DNA of 64,000 nucleotides from Streptomyces sp. NBC_00820 (GTDB lineage Bacteria; Actinomycetota; Actinomycetes; Streptomycetales; Streptomycetaceae). The stretch spans positions 744,001 to 808,000 of the forward strand of contig NZ_CP108882.1 in NCBI RefSeq assembly GCF_036347055.1, in the 5' to 3' direction. Under the pieces are notes generated by a model. It did not search any database, was not told the DNA's origin, and saw only the letters and a list, made by a program, of their open reading frames with translations. Positions 7,484 through 15,548 of the stretch are shown here, piece after piece (the first letter of the stretch is position 1; the number at the start of each line of letters is the position of its first letter). A program made the position numbers and the translations under genes.

Positions 7484-8768
7484 ACGCCCCCGCCGCGTCC
7501 ACGTCCAGCGCGACGGTCCTCTGCTGATCGAGGGACCGGTCGAAGTTGTCGACGACAACGGTGAGGTGGCGTTCTCGAAACGCTTCACGGCAGCCGTCTG
7601 CACGTGCCGCCGCAGCCGCCTGCACCCCTGGTGCGACACCAGCCACCGGCGCCGGACCAGGCGGACCGCCCCACCGGTAGAAGCCGGCGACCCGCCTCCG
7701 TGCACCACCACACCTGCCAAGGACGACCCCCGCATGACGGTCTTTCACGCGGAGCAGCGCAGGCGGCACCGTCCTCCACGACTGCCCGAACCACGCGGCG
7801 CGCTCTCGGCGGCGGTGGTGGCCGCCCTGCGCGGATCGGGACGCAACCAGCCGCCTGCCCCGGATACCTGTGCTTACGGCGACGATCTGCAACTTGCCCT
7901 GTACATCCTCTACGAGCTCCATTACCAGGGCTTCGAAGGCGTGGACGACGACCTCGAATGGGACATCGACCTGCTCAACCGCCGCGGCGAGCTCGAGGAC
8001 CGCTTCCTCGGCGCACTGCGCGCGGATGTACCGGTCGACGGTGCGCGGACGGCCGAGCAGGCGCTGGACGAGCTCCAGCTCGAACCGGTCGATGACGACG
8101 CCGGCGTCTCGCACTTTCTCCGGGACGAGGGCAGTCTCGGGCAGTTGCGTGAATACGCGGCGCTGCGTTCGCTGTACCACCTCAAGGAGGCGGATCCGCA
8201 CGCCTGGGTCATCCCCCGGCTGCGTGGGCGGGCCAAGGCGGCGATGGTCGCGGTGGAGTTCGACGAGTTCGGCGCGGGCCGCGCCGACGAGATCCACGCC
8301 GAGCTGTTCGCCGATCTCATGGAAGACCTGGGTCTGAACACGTCGTACGGGTACTACGTCGACGCCGCGCCCGCCGAAGTTCTCGCCACCGTGAACCTGA
8401 TGTCGCTGTTCGGTCTGCACCGGGCTCTGCGCGCGGCGCTCGTCGGGCATTTCGCCGCCGTCGAGGTGACCTCGTCCCCGGCATCACGCCGTCTGGCCGA
8501 GGCGTTGCGCCGCGTGGGCGCGGGCCCGGCGGCGGTGCGCTTCTACACCGAACACGTCGAGGCTGACGCGGTCCACGAACAGGTCGTACGCCACGAGGTG
8601 GTCGGCGGCCTGCTGGAGCAGGAACCGCACCTGGACGCCGACGTCGTGTTCGGTGTACGCGCTACCACCCACCTCGAGGAGCGGCTGACCGCTCGACTGC
8701 TGGGCGCCTGGCGACACGGATCCACGGCACTCCACGTCCCGACGCAGCTGGGCGATACCGGCCGATGA
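7467..8768 (+). CDS. CDGSH iron-sulfur domain fused to haem-oxygenase-like diiron protein
   Basis: This single 433-residue frame has two domains. Residues 1-60 form a CDGSH-type [2Fe-2S] domain with the ligand pattern CTCRRSRLHPWCDTSH (C-x-C, then C and H; the usual Gly of CDGSH is Thr). Residues 90-425 form an iron-containing redox enzyme of the haem-oxygenase-like fold (YILYELHYQGFEGVDDDLEW, EYAALRSLYHLKEADPH, FGAGRADEIHAELF). The linker (60-90) is Pro/Thr-rich. An internal ATG at 7734 with AAGGA 9 bases before it could give a second, diiron-only product. It overlaps the methyltransferase by 17 bases, so the two are co-expressed. Reaction unknown; homologues of this fold are N-oxygenases, decarboxylases and desaturases. 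Confidence 0.78.
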   Translation: MPNTPERPRRVHVQRDGPLLIEGPVEVVDDNGEVAFSKRFTAAVCTCRRSRLHPWCDTSHRRRTRRTAPPVEAGDPPPCTTTPAKDDPRMTVFHAEQRRRHRPPRLPEPRGALSAAVVAALRGSGRNQPPAPDTCAYGDDLQLALYILYELHYQGFEGVDDDLEWDIDLLNRRGELEDRFLGALRADVPVDGARTAEQALDELQLEPVDDDAGVSHFLRDEGSLGQLREYAALRSLYHLKEADPHAWVIPRLRGRAKAAMVAVEFDEFGAGRADEIHAELFADLMEDLGLNTSYGYYVDAAPAEVLATVNLMSLFGLHRALRAALVGHFAAVEVTSSPASRRLAEALRRVGAGPAAVRFYTEHVEADAVHEQVVRHEVVGGLLEQEPHLDADVVFGVRATTHLEERLTARLLGAWRHGSTALHVPTQLGDTGR

Positions 8769-9078
8769 CCGGGAGCCCGCCGCCGCGCTGCTCCGCCTGA
8801 TCACCAAGCGGCCGGCGGGCCCACCGTCCGCGGACCACGTCGCCGTACTCGCCCCACGCAAACCCTGACGGACGCCATACGGTCTGCCACGCGTCATCCT
8901 GTTCGCGGCTCGGAGCGTGGGTACCCGAAGTGTGTCGGTGATGCGCGCGGCGGCCCTACGCGCGAGATCGCGCGGACATCCCGCACGTGTGAGGAATCGG
9001 CCCGACAGGGCCTGCGGGGGCGTCCGAGTTTGCGACGGGCATCACAGGATGCCCTTTCTGCCGATCGAGGCGAGCGTC
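8769..9078 (+). other. 310-bp gap before Asp23 operon
   Basis: Immediately after the stop, another frame reads like a protein tail (DREPAAALLRLITKRPAGP, stop at 8868) but it has no start codon and no partner, so it may be a remnant. The remainder has no gene and must hold the promoter of the Asp23 operon. Confidence 0.35.
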
Positions 9079-9561
9079 ATGACGGAGAACAGCAACAGCA
9101 TCGGGCTCGGCAAGCGGCCGGATGAAGTGAGTGCGCTGAAGGGCCGTACCGGGGCAGGGGCTCCGGCCGAGACCCGGGGGAAGACCAGCATCGCGGACGG
9201 TGTGGTGGCCAAGATCGCGGGCATGGCCGCCCGCGAGATACCGGGCATCCACGCCCTCGAGGGATCGGCCATGGGGCGTGCCTTCGGGGCCGTGCGTGAG
9301 CGCGTCCCCGGCACCGCGAGCGGCGTCACCCGGGGAGTGAAGGTCGAGGTCGGTGAGCGCCAAGCCGCCATCGACCTGGACGTCGTCGTCGAGTACGGCG
9401 TCTCCATCGTCGACGTGGCGGCCGACGTGCGCACCAACGTGATCGGCGCGGTGGAGCGGATGACAGGCCTGGAGGTCGTCGAGGTGAACATCGCCGTCGA
9501 CGACGTCCACCTCCCCGACGAGGAAGAAGAGTCCGAGCCGGACGAGGGCCGCGTGAGGTGA
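9079..9561 (+). CDS. Asp23/Gls24 family envelope stress protein
   Basis: About 160 residues. The core is Asp23/Gls24: KTSIADGVVAKIAGMAAREI, then VTRGVKVEVGERQAAIDLDV, VVEYGVSIVDVAADVRTNVI and LEVVEVNIAVDDVHLP. The C-terminus is acidic (DEEEESEPDEG). GAGG lies 8 bases before the ATG. In Gram-positive bacteria Asp23 proteins are cytoplasmic and are tethered to the membrane by AmaP; an AmaP-type gene closes this operon. The operon order Asp23, small membrane protein, Asp23-like, DUF6286, AmaP is characteristic of actinomycetes. Confidence 0.88.
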   Translation: MTENSNSIGLGKRPDEVSALKGRTGAGAPAETRGKTSIADGVVAKIAGMAAREIPGIHALEGSAMGRAFGAVRERVPGTASGVTRGVKVEVGERQAAIDLDVVVEYGVSIVDVAADVRTNVIGAVERMTGLEVVEVNIAVDDVHLPDEEEESEPDEGRVR

Positions 9562-9645
9562 TCCGCCTCGGCTTACCGCCGCGTTCGCACGGGAGCGGTG
9601 AGCAGCAGGCGGACCTGCGGCCCTCACGAGTGGGGTGTGTGCACG

Positions 9646-9813
9646 ATGAATGCAGCGACTACGGGCCTCGTGGCCGGCATGGCCCTGGGCTTCGCCGCCT
9701 ACTTCGGCGGCTTCTGGGCGTTCCTCCTGGTCCTCTTCCTCGGCGCGGTGGGGCTGGCGGCCGGCCTCGTCCTCCGGGGCGACTTCGATCTGCACGGGCG
9801 GAGACGGCGATGA
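9646..9813 (+). CDS. small DUF2273-like membrane protein
   Basis: This encodes 55 residues that are almost entirely hydrophobic from 5 to 45 (GLVAGMALGFAAYFGGFWAF), making two short spans, and it ends in a basic tail (LHGRRRR). Size, composition and its position between two Asp23 genes match the small DUF2273-type membrane proteins of Asp23 operons. GGGGTG lies about 10 bases upstream. The stop overlaps the ATG of the next gene (ATGA). It is probably part of the membrane assembly that anchors Asp23. Confidence 0.7.
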   Translation: MNAATTGLVAGMALGFAAYFGGFWAFLLVLFLGAVGLAAGLVLRGDFDLHGRRRR

Positions 9814-10226
9814 GCCTTCGGCCCGCTTCGGTCACGTCCGTAGGGGGCGGGCACGGCTCGTCGGCGCGAGGCAGCGGCCCGCCGCCCCCGGCCGAGCGGG
9901 GCGCCACCGTGATCCGCGACAAGGCGGTCGCCCGGATCGCCGCCCGGGCGGCGCGCGTGGCCCAGTCCCGACGCGCTGCCCTCCCACCCGATCCGGGCGG
10001 CTCCTCCGCGCCGAGTGCCTTCGCGGCCGTCCGCACCGGAACGGTCCGTGTGCGCCTGGATCTCGACCTTCCCTACCCCACCGACCTTCCCGTCGTCTGC
10101 GAGCGGATACAGCACGACGTCGCCGAGCGGGTGGCACAACTGACCGGGCTGCGCGTGGGAGAGGTCACCCTCACCGTCCGGCGACTGGTGCCCAGCGCCG
10201 ACGCCCGCCGGGGGCGGGTCCGATGA
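9810..10226 (+). CDS. divergent Asp23-like protein
   Basis: This encodes 138 residues. After a Gly/Pro-rich N-terminal 30 residues comes an Asp23-type core: VIRDKAVARIAARAARVAQS, VRVRLDLDLPYPTDLPVVCE and AQLTGLRVGEVTLTVRRLVP. It lacks the extended middle of the first copy. The ATG overlaps the previous stop. Two Asp23 paralogues per operon are usual in Streptomyces and may form mixed assemblies at the membrane (inference). Confidence 0.75.
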   Translation: MSLRPASVTSVGGGHGSSARGSGPPPPAERGATVIRDKAVARIAARAARVAQSRRAALPPDPGGSSAPSAFAAVRTGTVRVRLDLDLPYPTDLPVVCERIQHDVAERVAQLTGLRVGEVTLTVRRLVPSADARRGRVR

Positions 10227-10302
10227 CAGCCCGGCACGCCTCCCGGGCGGCCGGACGGACTGCCGGTCGAGCCGGACACCCCGCCGATCGAGGAGGACCG
10301 GC

Positions 10303-11025
10303 ATGACGCCCGAACCAGACCATCCCGGCCGTTTCCGCTCGTCCAGCGCCTCCTCGGTGCCTCGAGAGCCGGCGCCGCCGGCGCACGAGCCGTCAGAGCC
10401 CGAGCCGGTCCCCGAGCCGATCCACCCCGCCGTCCCGACGCCAGAACCGGCGCCGGACGATCACGACGGGCGGCGCCGGGCCCCGCCGCCCGTGGTCGGC
10501 GCGCCGTCTTCCGGCCGCGCTGTCGCCTCGGTGATCCTCGTGGCGGCGGGAGCGGCACTGTTCGATGTCGTCGCCGTACGGGCGGGAAACCCGGCGGCGG
10601 GCTGGCGCCGGCACCTGGCCGACGAGCTGGCCACACGTCCGGTGAGCGATGTGTGGATGCTCACCGGTGCCGCCGTGGCCGCCGCCGGCGGCCTCTGGCT
10701 GATCGTCCTCGCACTCAGCCCCGGGCTGCGCCACCAGTTGCCCCTGCGTTCTCCGGCCGGCTGTTCCCCGCCTCGTCTGCGGGCCGCACTGGACCGCGAC
10801 GGCGCCGCCGCTCTTCTTCGCGACGCGGCCCTGAGGGTCTCGGGCGTCAGCGCGGCTCGCGTCCGGGTTCGCCGCCACCGCGTCAAGGTCCGGGCGGACG
10901 TCCGCTTCCGCGACGCGCGGGAGGTGAAGAACGACCTCACCAACGCACTCGACGAGGAACGTGAGCGACTCGCCCTCGCCCGGCCTCCCCGAGTCGTCGT
11001 GCGTGTACGGCACCACACGCCGTAA
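10303..11025 (+). CDS. DUF6286 membrane protein
   Basis: This encodes 240 residues. Residues 1-65 are Pro/Glu-rich and disordered-looking. Two membrane helices follow (about 70-92, AVASVILVAAGAALFDVVAV; and about 115-140, LTGAAVAAAGGLWLIVLALS). The C-terminal soluble domain ends with RVRVRRHRVKVRADVRF and is the Asp23-like fold seen in DUF6286/AmaP proteins. GAGGAGG lies 6 bases before the ATG. It probably anchors the cytoplasmic Asp23 proteins together with AmaP. Confidence 0.75.
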   Translation: MTPEPDHPGRFRSSSASSVPREPAPPAHEPSEPEPVPEPIHPAVPTPEPAPDDHDGRRRAPPPVVGAPSSGRAVASVILVAAGAALFDVVAVRAGNPAAGWRRHLADELATRPVSDVWMLTGAAVAAAGGLWLIVLALSPGLRHQLPLRSPAGCSPPRLRAALDRDGAAALLRDAALRVSGVSAARVRVRRHRVKVRADVRFRDAREVKNDLTNALDEERERLALARPPRVVVRVRHHTP

Positions 11026-11100
11026 CCGACACCCGCGATCGGGCCCCACACCCGATCTGTCCGAGGAAGCCCGCCCAGACCCGAGCACCGGAGCCCGCAC

Positions 11101-11709
11101 ATGACACCGCGACCCGCACTGAACCGCATTCTGCTGGGCCTCGCCGGTCTGGTACTGCTCGGCGGCGGCCTGCTGGTCCTCGCGGCCGGCCTCGACGTCT
11201 ACCGGAGCAACCATCTGACGCCACCCACCGGCTGGCCCCTGACTCTCCCCGGCGACGTCCTGCTCGGCTCCGCCGACCGAGTCCGCTGGAGCGGCCAGGG
11301 CTGGTGGTGGTGGCCCGCGGTCATCGCCGCCCTCTCCCTCACCGTTCTGCTGGCGCTGTGGTGGCTGCTCACCCAACTGCACCGGCATCGCCCCAACACC
11401 CTGCCGGTCGGCGGCACTCCCCCGCAGACAGGCGTCGAACTGCGCAGCCGGGCCCTTGGGGACGCGATCGCCGCGGAAGCCGGCACCCTTCCGGGCGTCC
11501 AGCGGGCCCACGTCAGCATCACCGGACGAGCCGTCCACCCCCGCACACGGGTCGACCTCACCCTCACACCGCAGGGGTCGCCGAGGGACGTCCTGCAAGC
11601 ACTCTGCGCCGGCCCCCTGCGCACCGCCGACCGTTCGACAGGCCGGCCGGACATGGCCGCCGAGGCCCGACTGCGCGTCGCTCACCACAAGGCCCGCCGC
11701 GCGCAATAG
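11101..11709 (+). CDS. amaP: AmaP-type alkaline-shock membrane anchor
   Basis: This encodes 202 residues with two membrane helices (about 8-32, ILLGLAGLVLLGGGLLVLAA; and about 65-90, WWWWPAVIAALSLTVLLALW) and a soluble C-terminal domain (LRSRALGDAIAAEAGTLPGV, then RTRVDLTLTPQGSPRDVLQA). This is the AmaP architecture, in which the soluble half recruits Asp23. It is the last gene of the operon; 75 bases separate it from DUF6286. Confidence 0.78.
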   Translation: MTPRPALNRILLGLAGLVLLGGGLLVLAAGLDVYRSNHLTPPTGWPLTLPGDVLLGSADRVRWSGQGWWWWPAVIAALSLTVLLALWWLLTQLHRHRPNTLPVGGTPPQTGVELRSRALGDAIAAEAGTLPGVQRAHVSITGRAVHPRTRVDLTLTPQGSPRDVLQALCAGPLRTADRSTGRPDMAAEARLRVAHHKARRAQ

Positions 11710-12126
11710 CCCCCTCATCGGCTTTCCGCGGGGCGATCCGAAGCCACCATGGCCATCGCCCGGGTCCACCGCCGCACACCCCGCACTCCCGGCGATGCCG
11801 TGCGGTGCCCCCTCCTCACCCGTGGAGAGCGCGTGAACGTCATCAATGGTGCAGGCAGGTAATCCCGGGCATCTGCTCCACTCCACGTGACCTTCACCGC
11901 AGCAAGGTCGATACTGCCGTCAGCAGGGCTCCGACCATGGCGCCACCGATCACCGACGGATATCAGATGCCCCGTTCCCGAAGTCAGCGTCGAGTCAGTT
12001 TCGGTACCGCTGGGTAACCGTGTAGGACCCGCCTTCGACCGCCGAGATCGAAAATCGACCGTACCCGCCCCGACCAGCAGAAACATTTATCAGACGCCCA
12101 ACTGCGAGCCCCGTCAGGAGTCGCTC
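11710..12126. other. 417-bp gap before dha operon
   Basis: No gene is supported. A very short reverse-strand frame near 11915-11950 reads VIGGAMVGALLTAVSTLLR, like a membrane-protein end, but it has stop codons close upstream. The AT-richer stretch just before dhaK (AAACATTTATCAGACG near 12080-12095) is the likely dha promoter area. Confidence 0.35.
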
Positions 12127-13119
12127 ATGAAGATGCTGATCAATGTCCCCGAGACCGTGGTGGCGGATGCGCTGCGGGGTATGGCCGCCGCGTATCCGGA
12201 TCTGACCGTCGACGTGGAGAACCGGGTGATCGTCCGCCGGGACGCGCCCGTGGCCGGGCAGGTCGCCCTTGTCTCGGGCGGCGGGTCGGGGCATGAGCCG
12301 CTGCACGGCGGGTTCGTCGGACCGGGCATGCTCTCGGCGGCCTGTCCGGGTGAGGTGTTCACCTCGCCGGTTCCGGACCAGATGGTGCGGGCCGCGGCGG
12401 CCGTCGACAGCGGGGCCGGCGTGCTGTTCGTCGTGAAGAACTACACCGGCGACGTGCTCAACTTCGACATGGCGGCCGAGCTCGCCGAGGACGAGGGCAT
12501 CCAGGTCGCAAAGGTGCTGGTGAACGACGACGTCGCGGTCACCGACAGCCTTTACACGGCCGGCCGTCGCGGCACCGGCGCCACCCTGTTCGTGGAGAAG
12601 ATCGCGGGTGCCGCGGCGGCCGAGGGCCGGCCGCTGGAGCAGGTGGAGGCCATCGGGCGGCGGGTGAACGAGAACTCCCGCAGCTTCGGTGTCGGACTGA
12701 CCGCCGTCACCACTCCGGCCAAGGGCTCCCCGAACTTCGACCTGCCCGCCGGTGAACTGGAGTTGGGCATCGGCATCCACGGCGAGCCGGGGCGGGAGCG
12801 GCGCGCCATGATGACCTCCGGGGAGATCGCCGACTTCGCGGTGAACGCGATCCTGGAGGACATGACCCCGCGCAATCCGGTCCTGGTCCTGGTCAACGGC
12901 ATGGGAGCGACCCCGCTGCTGGAACTGTTCGGGTTCAACGCCGAGGTGCAGCGAGTGCTCGCGGAGCGGGGCGTGGCCGTGGCCCGCACACTCGTCGGCA
13001 ACTACGTCACCTCCCTCGACATGGCGGGCGCCTCGGTCACCCTGTGCCAGGTCGACGAGGACCTGCTGCGTCTGTGGGACGCGCCGGTGAAGACCCCCGC
13101 GCTGCGCTGGGGGGTGTGA
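12127..13119 (+). CDS. dhaK: dihydroxyacetone kinase subunit DhaK
   Basis: This encodes 330 residues, full family length. GGGSGHEPLHGGFVGPG (51-67) is the substrate-binding loop with His56. GIGIHGEPG places His218, which forms the hemiaminal with dihydroxyacetone. NYTGDVLNFDMAAELAE is also conserved. AGGAG lies 6 bases before the ATG at 12127; the frame extends further upstream but without homology. With DhaL and DhaM it forms the PTS-dependent kinase that transfers phosphate from PEP through EI, HPr and DhaM to dihydroxyacetone. DhaL starts 46 bases downstream. Confidence 0.95.
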   Translation: MKMLINVPETVVADALRGMAAAYPDLTVDVENRVIVRRDAPVAGQVALVSGGGSGHEPLHGGFVGPGMLSAACPGEVFTSPVPDQMVRAAAAVDSGAGVLFVVKNYTGDVLNFDMAAELAEDEGIQVAKVLVNDDVAVTDSLYTAGRRGTGATLFVEKIAGAAAAEGRPLEQVEAIGRRVNENSRSFGVGLTAVTTPAKGSPNFDLPAGELELGIGIHGEPGRERRAMMTSGEIADFAVNAILEDMTPRNPVLVLVNGMGATPLLELFGFNAEVQRVLAERGVAVARTLVGNYVTSLDMAGASVTLCQVDEDLLRLWDAPVKTPALRWGV

Positions 13120-13165
13120 GGCGGCGGACTCATCGGCCAACACCCCTACCACGCAAGGAGATCCA

Positions 13166-13777
13166 GTGCTCGACGCCGATTTCTTCCGCCGTTGGATGAC
13201 GGCGACCGCCGCATCCGTCGACCGGGAGGCGGAACGGCTCACCGCCCTCGACGCGGCCATCGGGGACGCCGACCACGGCAGCAACATGCAGCGCGGGTTC
13301 ACGGCGGTCCTCGCCACCCTGGACAAGGAGCGGCCCCAGAGCCCGGGCGCCGTGCTCAAGCTGGCCGGAAACCAGCTGATCTCCACGGTGGGCGGGGCCT
13401 CCGGGCCGTTGTACGGGACCCTGCTGCGCCGGACCGGGAAGGCGCTCGGCGATGACGCCGAGGTCGGCGAGGAGCAGCTGGCCCAGGCGCTCAGGGCGGG
13501 TGTGGAGGGCGTGATGGCCCTCGGCGGCGCGGCGCCCGGCGACAAGACCATGATCGACGCGCTCGTGCCGGCCGTGGACGCGCTCGGCGACGGCTTCGCC
13601 GCGGCACGGTCGGCCGCCGAGGCGGGTGCGGCGGCCACCGTCCCGCTCCAGGCACGCAAGGGCCGGGCCAGCTACCTCGGCGAGCGCAGCATCGGCCACC
13701 AGGACCCCGGCGCCACGTCCGCGGCCCTGCTGGTCGCCGGACTCCAGGAAGCGGCGTCGGGAGGCTCCGATGAGTGA
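13166..13777 (+). CDS. dhaL: dihydroxyacetone kinase ADP-binding subunit DhaL
   Basis: This encodes 203 residues starting with GTG, with AAGGAG upstream. DAAIGDADHGSNMQRGF (29-45) supplies the Asp residues that hold Mg-ADP. GGASGPLYGTLL, GDKTMIDALVPAVDAL and GRASYLGERSIGHQDPGA are the other family signatures. DhaL keeps a bound nucleotide that is phosphorylated by DhaM and passes the phosphate to the substrate on DhaK. Its end overlaps dhaM by eight bases. Confidence 0.95.
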   Translation: MLDADFFRRWMTATAASVDREAERLTALDAAIGDADHGSNMQRGFTAVLATLDKERPQSPGAVLKLAGNQLISTVGGASGPLYGTLLRRTGKALGDDAEVGEEQLAQALRAGVEGVMALGGAAPGDKTMIDALVPAVDALGDGFAAARSAAEAGAAATVPLQARKGRASYLGERSIGHQDPGATSAALLVAGLQEAASGGSDE

Positions 13778-14180
13778 CGAGAAGTTGGTCGGAATCGTGC
13801 TGGTGTCACACAGCGCCGATGTCGCCGCCTCCGTCGCCGAGCTGGCGAAGGGGCTGGCGGGCGGTGCCACGGCCGTACCGATCGCGGCGGCCGGCGGCAC
13901 TGAGGGCGGCGGGCTCGGCACCAGCTCCGAGCTGATCTCCGCCGCGGCGGCCGCCGTGGACCGGGGCGCCGGCGTCGCCGTACTCACCGATCTCGGCAGC
14001 GCCGTACTCACTGTGAAGGCCCTGCTCGCCGAGGGCGACGAACTCCCGGACGGCACCCGGCTGGTGGACGCGCCGTTCGTCGAGGGCGCGGTGGCGGCCG
14101 TCGTCACCGCGTCCACGGGAGCGGACCTGGACGCGGTGGAGGCGGCGGCCACGGAGGCGTACAGCTACCGGAAGGTGTGA
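13770..14180 (+). CDS. dhaM: PTS-type phosphotransfer subunit DhaM (EIIA domain only)
   Basis: This encodes 136 residues, a single mannose-family EIIA domain. VGIVLVSHSADVA carries the phosphorylated His14; GTSSELISAAAAAVDRGAGV and VLTDLGSAVLT follow. The short form lacks the HPr and EI-like domains fused to DhaM in E. coli, so it must be phosphorylated by the general PTS proteins. The ATG lies inside the end of dhaL, so the two are translationally coupled. A repeat tract begins just after the stop and no simple terminator is visible. Confidence 0.93.
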   Translation: MSDEKLVGIVLVSHSADVAASVAELAKGLAGGATAVPIAAAGGTEGGGLGTSSELISAAAAAVDRGAGVAVLTDLGSAVLTVKALLAEGDELPDGTRLVDAPFVEGAVAAVVTASTGADLDAVEAAATEAYSYRKV

Positions 14181-14183
14181 GTG

Positions 14184-14314
14184 ACCCGGAGACCCAGGGG
14201 TGCAGGGGTCGGGAGACTCAGGGGATCCGGGCACCCAGGGATCCAGGGGCCCGGAGACTCAGGGGGTCCGGGTAACCCAGGGAACCCAGGGGATCCGGGT
14301 ACCCAGGGACCAGG
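14184..14314. repeat. degenerate short tandem repeat after dhaM
   Basis: About 130 bases are built from variants of CCCAGGGGATCCGGG, for example GGGATCCGGGCACCCAGGGA and GGGGATCCGGGTACCCAGGGA. In one forward frame it reads as collagen-like Gly-x-y triplets (GHPGIQGPGDSGGPGNPGNP), but that frame has no credible start or homologous body. It lies between the convergent dhaM and chitosanase genes. Confidence 0.7.
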
Positions 14315-14367
14315 CCCCGCAGTGGAGTTGCGAGGCGTTCAGCCGGAGCGGGGCGCCCGCCGGCCGG

Positions 14368-15069
14368 TCAGCCGCCGTGCCGGACGAGTCGGCGGGCCAG
14401 CCGTTCGCCCGTGGTCACCGCCGACCGGTGGTTCTCGATGGGCGTCACCCGCGCGTTCTTGAAGACGATGTACGTGACACCGGAGGACGCGCCGCCGCCG
14501 CTTGGATCGGGGTGCATGCCGAGGCGCTGGGCGGTGGCGTAGGAGGCCTCGCCGATGATGTCGCGGGGGCCGGTGTCGCCGACGACCGCGTACTGCACCC
14601 GGTCCCGGTAGATCACGGCGGCCACCGAGCCCCCGCGGACCCCCTGCACCCGGTGGTCCCAGATGCCGCTGGGGGCCGGGACCACGATGTAGGGCAGCCT
14701 CTCGGCGACGAGATGGCGGCCGTCGGACTGCTGGTAGGCGGTGGCGGCGGAGAAGTACGGGTCGGTGCGGCGGTTGCAGCGGGCGGTGGGCCGCCCGTCG
14801 CAGTCGACGTCCAGGTCGGCCTTCCAGTACACCGCCCCGCGCGTGCCGCAGACGGGCACCGTGGCGGGGGAACCGTTGTCGGTGCGGTACCGGCCGCGGG
14901 AGACCTGGGTGGCGCACCCGCGCACCCGGGCCAGCAGATCGGCGGCGGTCACCCGGCCCTCGCTATGGGCCACAGGGCGTTCGCGGGGCGGGTCGGCAGC
15001 GGTGGGCAGCGTCGTCGGGGCAAGGAGGGCGGCACCGGCCGCGGCCAGCGTCAGCGACTGAACACGCAC
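14368..15069 (-). CDS. secreted GH75-type chitosanase
   Basis: This encodes 233 residues. The N-terminus (VRVQSLTLAAAGAALLAPTT) is a signal peptide. The mature part shows the family 75 glycoside hydrolase pattern: VYWKADLDVDCDGRPTARCN, LPYIVVPAPSGIWDHR, then AVVGDTGPRDIIGEASYATA, which holds the acidic pair used for catalysis in this family, and SGVTYIVFKN. It would cut chitosan outside the cell. I chose the GTG at 15069, with GAGAGGG 9 bases upstream; an ATG at 15096 is possible and would lengthen the signal peptide. Monocistronic. Confidence 0.85.
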   Translation of the reverse strand: MRVQSLTLAAAGAALLAPTTLPTAADPPRERPVAHSEGRVTAADLLARVRGCATQVSRGRYRTDNGSPATVPVCGTRGAVYWKADLDVDCDGRPTARCNRRTDPYFSAATAYQQSDGRHLVAERLPYIVVPAPSGIWDHRVQGVRGGSVAAVIYRDRVQYAVVGDTGPRDIIGEASYATAQRLGMHPDPSGGGASSGVTYIVFKNARVTPIENHRSAVTTGERLARRLVRHGG

Positions 15070-15470
15070 TCTGAGAGACCCTCTCCTAGGGAGCATTCCG
15101 GACACCATTTCCCAATTTGGTGCGATTCGGTGCGCACGGTCGCCCTGATAAGGCCGGATGGAGCATCGCCCTGACGCCCCGTGAGACGGGGTCAGGGGCG
15201 GGGGATCTGAGCGGATGTCAGCCCAGACCCCCCGGCCGCCCACGTCGGCGCGGGATCGGCGACGACAGCGTGTCCGCGCCACGGGGGTGAACTGGACATC
15301 CATCTACGCGAGTTCACCCATCGGGAGACCTCAGCATACGTAACTCCCCCGCACGGTGAGCAACGCCCCCCTCTCCGCACTCCCTCGCCGCACCTGCGCG
15401 CCACGCCCCCTCAGCACGCCCCCTTGCCATGTCCTCACAGCCCGGGCCATATTGGTCCGGACCTTTGCAC

Positions 15471-15530
15471 GTGATGCCGTGATGCCGTGATGCCGTGATG
15501 CCGTTGATTGCCGTTGATGCCGTGATGCCG
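15471..15530. repeat. GTGATGCC microsatellite
   Basis: GTGATGCC is repeated four times in a row, then two GTTGAT(T)GCC variants and two further copies, ending 18 bases before the lipoprotein start. The rest of 15070-15470 holds no supported gene; it contains the promoter of the leftward chitosanase. Slippage here could alter spacing upstream of the (broken) lipoprotein gene. Confidence 0.75.
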
Positions 15531-15548
15531 GCCCCGGGAGGCAGAGCC

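Noticed and set aside
8766..8868. protein-like tail DREPAAALLRLITKRPAGP
   Set aside because: No start codon or domain; kept as a possible remnant only.
10223..10306. 27-codon frame overlapping the Asp23-like stop and the DUF6286 start by ATGA on both sides
   Set aside because: Composition is Arg/Ala/Gly-rich with no own ribosome site; the DUF6286 gene has its own GAGGAGG. Chance is enough.
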